Origin: Hypericum androsaemum | Taxonomy: Eukaryota > Streptophyta > Magnoliopsida > Malpighiales > Hypericaceae | Length of the DNA: 64,000 nt | Assembly (NCBI GenBank): GCA_963995505.1 | Contig: OZ023194.1 | Coordinates: forward strand, 10,970,428 to 11,034,427 | Reading direction: 5' to 3' | Position numbers and translations under genes: made by a program | Notes under the pieces: model-generated | The model's input: the letters and a program-made list of their open reading frames with translations, nothing else | Told to the model about the DNA's origin: nothing | Database searches by the model: none | Shown here: in pieces, positions 57,291-64,000 of the stretch | Numbering within the stretch: the first letter of the stretch is position 1 | Layout: each line of letters begins with the position of its first letter

Positions 57291-58845
57291 ACACTAGTTT
57301 CGTTTTGCCAAAACGTTTTTTGCACTAAGCTAGTATTATTTAACCCGGTTTCATTGTAATGTATATTGTTGATATTTATTTTTAGTTTTATCATTATATT
57401 AAACCGTACATTTTTTTCATAACTTGAGTGATTCAATCTTTGTGCATGGTGTTTCGAATTTCATGCATGGTTTTTGTGTGTGTATATCTAGTCCTAATTT
57501 CGTGTATGGCTATTTCTAATTTCGTTTCTAAACAATTGATTTCATTTTCGTGAATGAGTGCTTCGAACTTTTATTAAATGTAGGTAACTCTGTCTTTGTT
57601 ACAGTGAATTCAATTATTTTTAATTTTTTTTAAAGTAAATTTAATTCCAAATAAGAAAAATACTCATAATTACAAGTTCCGAGTGTTTAAACCTCTCGCG
57701 CCATGAGGTTCAGTTATTGTGATGTATACTTTTTGTGATGGTTGACGAGAAGCCTAATAATTATAAAACGAGTCACAAAATAGAAATATAAAATACAAAT
57801 ACCTAGAACGAAAATACCAGGCTGAAGTCGAAAACTAAATCGAGGTCGACATAAAAATAAGAGTGGAAGCGGTGGGCCGTCGATTAATATAACGGAGGTT
57901 CTATTTTTATTACATCGAGTACAATTATTGTACGTGCTCCCATTTTCATGTATACCTCTGTTTACGTGCGTCCATCTAGACTGTCTGATCGACCCGACGA
58001 CCATTGTCTTGCTACGGTGGTGCTTAATAGGAGGACCTGGATTAAACAAAAGAAAAGTTGGTGATTTTGCTTCGTTATAAAATACTAATTGCGATTATCA
58101 TATCATAAAAATAGTTGAATATTATAGGGAGAATCATGTACTATAACGCGTATATGTTCGAGGAATTATATTTAGAATCTTTATTTTATCTTTTTGCCAT
58201 TTGGTTTATTTAACCTGACGTGCCTCAATATATATAACGAAAAAATTGTTTATTCAACCCTCCCTCAAAATTACCATAAATTTTAATTTTTCACATGGTT
58301 ATATCTCGAGAAATGTGCCATAATGTTCTCGGATAACACTAAAGAACTTAATCCAACAAACATCAGTCGGGCTTGTATTCGTTGACATGGCCGGTGTTGG
58401 ACACAACTTATTGAGTTGATTCTTTTTCGTGTTTGGGGTACGAAACCTTCCATTTCATTGGGGAATCCATGCATTTTGCCAAGCTCGTTAACTAGCGAGA
58501 CGCATCAAACCAATCTAGTTCTGTTCAGAATATAAAAAACGCAATATCGTTAAATATGTTAAAATAAATTTATCGTAATTTAAAAAATTTATTCAACTAA
58601 AATTTAGATTAGTCAATCCGTGAAAATAGTTTTCACTAAAATTTGACATAGGTTTTAAAAATTAAATACAATTATATTTAAAAACGTACCTATTTTAGAG
58701 TGAACAATATTACTTACAAAAATGGATTTAATTCAAATATAATTTCATCCGATCTGCGATTAAATTCATATACGCATGATGTCCAAAGATAATCTTTCTT
58801 GAATTGTTTCCTATTAAACGACAAATGAAACAGAAATTAGCAATC
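57291..58845. other. Intergenic, no gene seen
   Basis: Minus-strand open frames at 57,714-58,049 and 58,283-58,474 match nothing I know. No repeat with defined ends. Confidence 0.4.
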
Positions 58846-59438
58846 TTTTAAAAACTGAGGTCCGACTGGTCGGATCGTTACCCGGGACTAAATCCGGGTC
58901 GTTTTCGGCATAAAACTAGCAAGTGGTCCGACCGGCCACAATCTGGTCGGACCACCCGGTCAAGTACTTCCAGGTGACCCGGCTCGCCCGGATCAGAAAT
59001 TTTTTTTGTTTATTTTTTCTATTTTATTAGATTTAATTTAGAAACAAAACCTCAACTTCCATGCTCGGAGCGTATACATCACTTTTGGATCACAACAAAC
59101 TTATTTTTTTAAACAATTCTCGATAATATATCAACTAAGTTAAACGAATTGGAATAATATGTCGAACAAAAAAACTTGCATAATCATCTTTTTGTACTTC
59201 TAGATTTGTTTAATTCATGTTTGAAGACTTTGTTTGGATAAATTGTATAACAAAGTTGCTAAATATGTGAACTTATTTAGTATTTTATTATTTTTAATGC
59301 TAAATTAAATTTATTAAACCTAATTTAATAATATTAATATAAAGTAGAAGTTCTGGTCGGACCGGCAGTCTGACCGATCCAACTGGGTGAACAAAAAATT
59401 TTGAAAATTTCGGGTCGCCTTCCGGATCAGTTTTAAAA
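58846..59438. mobile_element. TIR-like element with GGTCCGACC palindromes
   Basis: The left end TTTTAAAAACTGA is inverted at the right end as TCAGTTTTAAAA; inside lie inverted GTCCGACTGGTCGGA-type and CCCGG-rich motifs near each end. It looks like a non-autonomous DNA element. I find no convincing target duplication. Confidence 0.5.
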
Positions 59439-59699
59439 ACATTGGAAATCAGAGGACGCTTTTTTTTAAAATTGAATCACACATTTTTGTCGGTGCTGCG
59501 TAAGGCAAATGGTATCACCTAGTGCTTCGACAAAAAAACAACGGCTTCATTAACTGGTGATTTGAAACTGGTCACTCCTCGCCTCTCTCTTATACTATTA
59601 GTGCAAATATTCTTTTGTAAGATAAACTACGAGGTTTCAATTTCGATTACACCTGATGACAACTACTCGGTTCAGAGTGGGTATTAGTTAGATTTCAAC

Positions 59700-60207
59700 C
59701 AATGGTGGTCTTCCTTGCAACGAGCGGATAGGTCCGGAGTGAACAAAGCGTTATGCTTCAATGCCCACCTCTTGTTCGGACGCTCGTTTGGAAGATCCTG
59801 GATAATAACCTCCCTATTCGGGAGAATATGAGGAGACGTGGTTTGGATGTTGCGCGAGAATGTCCTTGTTGTGGTAATGAAGAGGAATCAATCACACATC
59901 TGTTTTTCAGGTTAAAATTGGACGAGGAGTGTTTGGCATAAAGCTGGCGTCTCTTTTGGAAGTTCGACGTTTTAGAATGCAGGGGAGGCATGTGGGTGGT
60001 TGTTCCAGGCCTCAGATGGAGTTAAGAGAAGTAGGCGGGCAACCTGTATATCGAGTTTATGGCGGATGCGCAACTCGAGGGTCTTTCAGCGATGGGTGGT
60101 GGTGGACGAACTTCAAGTGGTGGAAGCAGGTATGAGATTTTGGCGCGACTACTTGGAAGCCACAAATAGTGTCTCGAAAGCGATAAATACCGTGCCAGAA
60201 TGATGGG
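59700..60207 (+). mobile_element. LINE remnant, 5' part (zf-RVT), split by copia
   Basis: The plus strand reads PLVRTLVWKILDNNLPIREN, MRRRGLDVARECPCCGNEEE and SITHLFF, the zinc-binding region that follows reverse transcriptase in plant LINEs. After a frame shift comes MRNSRVFQRW and MRFWRDYLEATNSVSKAINT. The sequence stops at the copia insertion and resumes in frame at 62,573. Confidence 0.85.
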
Positions 60208-60641
60208 TGTTGGATTTTGGAGCTTGATAGGGAGGACTTGCGGTCGTAAATGAAGTGGCGGGGGCAAGTAGGAGCTGTTGGTCGCAAGTGAAGTGGCGAT
60301 TGCAAGGGGGGAGAAACAGAAGCTGCGAGGAATGGTGCACAGGCGAGCGCCAGTTGATTGGCGATCGTCAATCTGCTTGGCGATGCTTAATTAGTTTCCT
60401 GTCTAGTTTGTTTATGACTCTAAACCTAATTTAGGGTTGCTTCACTATATAAATTAATGTAAGACTCATTGTAATGTGTGACAAAAGGTATAGTCACGCA
60501 CAAGAAACTTAGTGGAAAAATCTTGGCTTAGCACGCCTTTAGACGTAGTCATTCTTGACAAACTAGGTCATCAAAATCTTGTGTTCTCTTTTGTTTCGAT
60601 TCGTTCTTTTATTATTGCTGGCCTATTATTGTTTCCTAACA
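60208..60641 (+). repeat. 5' LTR of the copia element
   Basis: A 434-bp LTR from TGTTGGATTTTGG to TTCCTAACA with inverted ends. A TATA box CTATATAAATT lies near 60,447. It is followed at once by a primer-binding site resembling the tRNA-iMet type (TGATATCAGAGC, from 60,644). Confidence 0.85.
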
Positions 60642-60642
60642 A

Positions 60643-61392
60643 TTGATATCAGAGCTTGAAGGTTTGGGGTCGGTGGGAGCAATCATAATGGGTGGAAGAA
60701 AGTCACATGTTGAGAAGTTCGATGACATGGACTATGGGTTCTGGAAGATGCAGATAGACGACTATCTATATGGCAAGGATTTGCACATACCTTTTGGTAG
60801 GAAGAAGCCCGAAGATATGAAGGAGGAAGATTGGAGCTTGCTGAACAAGAAAGCAATGAGCGTGGTGCGCTTTTCGTTATCCAGGATTTTTGTCTTCCAT
60901 ATAGTAAAATCAAAGGCTACCAAGGAGATGCTAGAGACTTTGTTCGAGATGTACGAGAAGCCATCAGCCACAAACAATGTGCACCTGATGATGAGGGTTT
61001 TCAACTTTAGGATGGCAGAGAGTACTATGGTGGCCAAACATCTCAATGAGTTCAACACAATGATTGCCCAGTTGAGCTCAGTTGTGATCAATTTCTATGA
61101 TGAGGTACAAGCCCTAATTTTGCTGAGTTCTTTACCTGATAGTTGGAATGACACTATTACTATAGTCAGTGCTTCAGCGGAGAAGGTAAAGCTTAAATTG
61201 GACAAGGTGAGGGATTTGATTATGAGTGAAGAGATTGGCAGGAGAGAATTTGGAGTAGTCTCTGGCACAACTTTGAGTGCAGAGAATAGGGGGAGGTTTG
61301 AATCAAGGTTAAAATTGAAGAAGGACCGGAGTAGGTCGATGTCCAAATCAAGAAAGGGATCGAACAAATACAGGAGCTCAGTTAAGTGCTAA
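60643..61392 (+). pseudogene. copia gag polyprotein (Tork lineage), 5' part of a broken gag-pol
   Basis: Capsid-forming Gag region, open from an ATG at 60,688 (the upstream in-frame ATG at 60,643 lies in the primer site) for about 234 aa. It shows the UBN2/Retrotran_gag_2 pattern: KFDDMDYGFWKMQIDDYLYG, EDWSLLNKKAMSVVRFSLSR, KEMLETLFEMYEKPSATNNV, HLNEFNTMIAQLSSV, LLSSLPDSWNDTI. It ends at a TAA inside what should be the zinc knuckle; the rest (GHFQDQC) is still readable one frame over. Normally gag continues into pol. Confidence 0.85.
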
Positions 61393-62435
61393 AATTATGA
61401 TTAGTAGGTCACTTTCAGGATCAGTGCACGACACCATAGAGGGAGGACAAGTAATCTAACACAACAACAGATGACCAAAGGGATGCATTAGTCCTGAGTG
61501 TGAGCAGTCCATTGGAGGTGTGAGGGTTGGATTATGGAGCATCGTTCCATTCATGCAGCAATGATGGAGCGGTATACCCTAGGTGATTATGACACAGTTT
61601 ATCTAACAGATGATGAACCGTTGCATGTTGTAGGTAAGGGGATGTTCGAATCAACACTTCGAATATATATTTATTGCGATTGAAAGGGGTAAGGCATATT
61701 CCCGAGTTCAGGAAGAATTTGCTTCCTATGGGGCAGTTGGATATAGAAGGTTATGCGGTGACCTTTGACTGCAGATCATGAAAAATTACCAAGGGAGCTA
61801 AAGTAGTGGTTCAAGGTTTGAAGAAAGGTGCGTTCTATATGACGAGGAACACCTATGATAGCATTGGTCTTGCAGGTGCAGCAGACGATGTAGACTTGTG
61901 GCATAGTTGACTTGGTCACAAGAGTGAGATGGGGATATAGGTGTTGTATTCAAAAGGGAAGCTACTAGGCTTAAAGACAGTTGACGTCGATCTTTGTGAG
62001 AATTGTGTCCTTAGGAAGCAGAAGAGGGTGAGTTTTTTGAGAGGTGGCAAGTCCCTAAAGGAGCAGAAGCTTGAGTTGGTCCACAGTGATCTGTGGAGCC
62101 CGACACCAGTGGCCTCCTTGGGTGTTGCATCATTTTACATGACCTTTATTGATGATTCCACAAGGAAGGTATGAGTTTACTTTCTGAAACATAAGTCTGC
62201 TATCGTCGATGCCTTCAGAAAGGGGAAAGCACTTATAGAGAATGAGACAGATTTTAAGGTGAAGTGCTTGAGATCGGATGATGGAAGAGAGTACGAGCTT
62301 AAAGAGTTCAAAGATTACTATGCTGCGAATAGGATTCGCATGGAGAAGACAGTAGCTGGAAGTGGAACCCCCTAGCAGAATAGCATTACAGAGAGTATGA
62401 ACAAGACACTCAATGAGAGGGCCAGGGCTGTGACG
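61393..62435 (+). pseudogene. copia pol remnant: protease and integrase, no reverse transcriptase
   Basis: Across several frames it reads LDYGASFHSCSNDGAVYTLG (protease, with the DSG active-site Ser changed to Tyr), then EFRKNLLPMGQL. Integrase follows: zinc region LWH..LGH, then CENC; catalytic-core motifs VHSDLWSP and FIDDSTRK; and a final Glu in QNSITESMNKTLNERAR. TAG and other stops interrupt it. The frame ends where the 3' LTR fragment starts, so the reverse transcriptase is absent. Confidence 0.85.
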
Positions 62436-62567
62436 TAGTGGAAAATCCCTAGATTGGCACGCCCCCAGACGTAGTCATTCTTCACAAACTAGGTCACCAA
62501 AATTGTGTATTCCCTTTCATTTCGATTCGTTCTTCTTTGATTGCTGACCTATTATTATTTCCCAATA
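62436..62567 (+). repeat. Truncated 3' LTR of the copia element
   Basis: These 132 bp align base for base in length with 60,510-60,641 of the 5' LTR. TAGTGG is shared at the breakpoint. The last bases are AATA where the 5' LTR has AACA. Confidence 0.88.
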
Positions 62568-63240
62568 ATGGGTACCTCTGGCTCATGGGTGATACAAAAT
62601 CAATGTTGATGGCAGTATTCAGGTTGATGGTGGGGGACCAAAGGGTGTGGTTGGGATGAGGAGGGGGTGTTGTGGCGGCATGGACAAAGGGCTTTGCACA
62701 TCTCTGCCACCCGACTTTGCTAGAAGGATATGGAGCGTGGGCTGGTATAGAGCTAGGTGCCATGTTGGGATTCTCCTGAGTGGTTATTTAGTCAGATTTT
62801 TTACCCGTAGTCTGGGTTTTTAGGAATGGCATTACTGACTGCAGTGACTTTATTTTTACTCGAGGACTGTAAGCACCTGGCAAAGAGGAAAATGCAGCGG
62901 GTACCACCACGAAGCCCTTGTCGCATTCCCATTACAATATTGATCTTATTATTCAGTCAGAGGCCGCGACATAACTAGATAGACGATGATTTTCTTTCGG
63001 GTTCTAGGTTGCTTTCAGGTTTTAGGATTGGGTTATATTTTATATTTTTATGGGGAATGGGTGTATCATGGGCAACACATAGAATTTGTGGTTGAGTTGT
63101 ATTTTTGTTAGTGCGCTCTTTTTTCATATTCCAGTTTTTCCCAATCGAGATGGGTTTTTTGAGATATATTTTTACCGAGGTTGGTAGCTGTAATCTTTTA
63201 CTTTGTACAAGGGAATTTCTAAGTGTTCATAGGTAGTGAT
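62568..63240 (+). mobile_element. LINE remnant, 3' part (RNase H and 3' UTR)
   Basis: Continues from 60,207: WVPLAHG*YKINVDGSIQVD, GGGPKGVVGM, then one frame over VAAWTKGFAHLCHPTLLEGY and LEDCKHL, which fit a plant LINE RNase H domain. A TGG-to-TGA change gives the stop in HG*YKINVDG. GT-rich 3' UTR-like sequence follows to about 63,240. Confidence 0.75.
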
Positions 63241-63333
63241 AGGTTAGGTGGGTAGTGACAGGTGGTTAGAGCCTACGTGTTCTGAGAAATTTTTGTCTGT
63301 AACTACAATTTGTTCTTGATTCTTATTTTATTA

Positions 63334-63510
63334 GACTACCCACATCAGCAACCCATCCAATCCAGGTCACGGAATAAATTATTAATTTCTCTCTCTTCTA
63401 TACCCAATTCCTATCCAATCCAATCCACTTACATATTTTCTACCCACATCAGCAACCCAGTTCATAGAATAAATAATTAATTTCTCTCTCATCCACATAT
63501 TATCTACTTT
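63334..63510 (+). repeat. ~103-bp direct repeat, two units
   Basis: CTACCCACATCAGCAACCCA recurs at 63,334 and 63,438, each followed by an AATAAAT..ATTAATTTCTCTCTC block. Confidence 0.75.
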
Positions 63511-63865
63511 GATTTGTTTAGATTAAAATTATATATTACGAAAATAATTATATTTTCAATAACACGATTAAATATTGTGATTAAGTCATAAAATTACAAA
63601 AGTAAAATTTGGAATACTAAATTAGATAAAAATAATTCATAAATTGTGATTATGTAGTGAAAGAAGAGAGAATTTTAGATGGTATATGCAAATATGTTAA
63701 CATTTGACTCTATTTATAGAGATACAAAATTAAATTATTTTTTAAATTTATTGCTAAAGATAAGCTAACCACAAAAATTTTATCCGAATAAATCTATTTT
63801 TACGAATAATATTATGCCAAGTGGAAATAACTAGATAGTTAGATAATTAAAAAAAAAAACTAGCC
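63511..63865. other. Intergenic, nothing recognised
   Basis: Very AT-rich, no credible frame. Confidence 0.5.
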
Positions 63866-63988
63866 AATCCGCTCGGGAGCGGGATTGGCTGGCCAATCCG
63901 CTCGGCCGAGCGGAAATCAATTGCCCCCCCTTTTTTTTTAAAAAAAAAAAAATTAATTAAATATTGGGCCGAGCGCTCGGCTCGGCCC
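63866..63988. repeat. GC-rich palindromes at window end
   Basis: GCCAATCCGCTCGGGAGCGG is repeated (63,863; 63,891) with inverted halves (CCGCTCGGCCGAGCGG). A long T/A run follows, then GGGCCGAGCGCTCGGCTCGG. It may be the edge of a TIR element continuing past the window. Confidence 0.6.
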
Positions 63989-64000
63989 CTGATGTACATA

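Larger units (their letters stand above)
60208..62567 (+). mobile_element. Truncated Tork-type Ty1/copia element nested in a LINE
   Basis: The element has a 5' LTR (60,208-60,641), primer site, gag, broken protease and integrase, then jumps directly into the last 132 bp of the 3' LTR. ATGGG flanks it exactly (60,203-60,207; 62,568-62,572). Reverse transcriptase, RNase H, polypurine tract and the first 302 bp of the 3' LTR are missing. Many stops show it is dead. Confidence 0.9.

Noticed and set aside
57714..58049. 111-codon minus-strand frame
   Set aside because: No recognisable domain; Cys/His residues near its middle do not form a known zinc-finger spacing.

Overview
The window is nuclear DNA of a flowering plant. 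It has spliced genes with GT-AG introns, an R2R3-MYB factor of land-plant type, copper phytocyanins, and a dense fill of plant transposable elements (MULE, hAT, copia, LINE, SINE, Cassandra). It is AT-rich and gene-poor. I find four loci that look intact (three phytocyanins, one MYB), one broken host gene, and repeats or anonymous sequence elsewhere. I cannot name the species.
1-9,100: a ~2.2 kb segment carrying a two-domain phytocyanin gene exists twice in direct orientation (about 1,225-3,450 and 6,905-9,070). Between and inside the copies lie a retroposed fragment, a 281-bp tandem duplication, a hAT element, a 103-bp MULE-type MITE, a 1.17-kb solo LTR and a Cassandra solo LTR carrying a 5S-rRNA-like promoter.
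9,300-12,600: GC-rich minisatellites, a 550-bp tandem duplication and a 2.6-kb TIR element filled with 21-bp minisatellite.
15,171-15,933: a third, single-domain phytocyanin whose axial copper ligand is Leu instead of Met. 16,794-18,665: a decayed organelle RanBP2-zinc-finger gene (VAR3/OZ family) on the minus strand, intact in its first four exons and wrecked after them.
18,950-25,140: a second hAT copy, then another segmental duplication in which one copy was split by a truncated LINE with a 13-bp target-site duplication.
27,281-29,358: two adjacent MULE-type elements; the second carries broken pieces of an inositol-3-kinase-like pfkB gene (Pack-MULE). 31,249-32,400: a broken, unrecognised ORF in a retroposon-like segment. 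37,061-39,241: a hAT with perfect target duplication and a MULE. 39,669-44,024: two related giant palindromes whose arms contain tRNA-like polymerase III box A/B modules.
50,542-54,631: a MULE with perfect 9-bp target duplication, then a MYB56-like R2R3-MYB gene. 59,700-63,240: a LINE interrupted by a Tork-type copia element that has lost reverse transcriptase.
The phytocyanins are predicted secreted copper proteins of the apoplast. The MYB and the VAR3-like pseudogene may be a remnant of the VAR3-MYB56 gene neighbourhood known in Arabidopsis. No operon-like cooperation among genes is expected in plant DNA.
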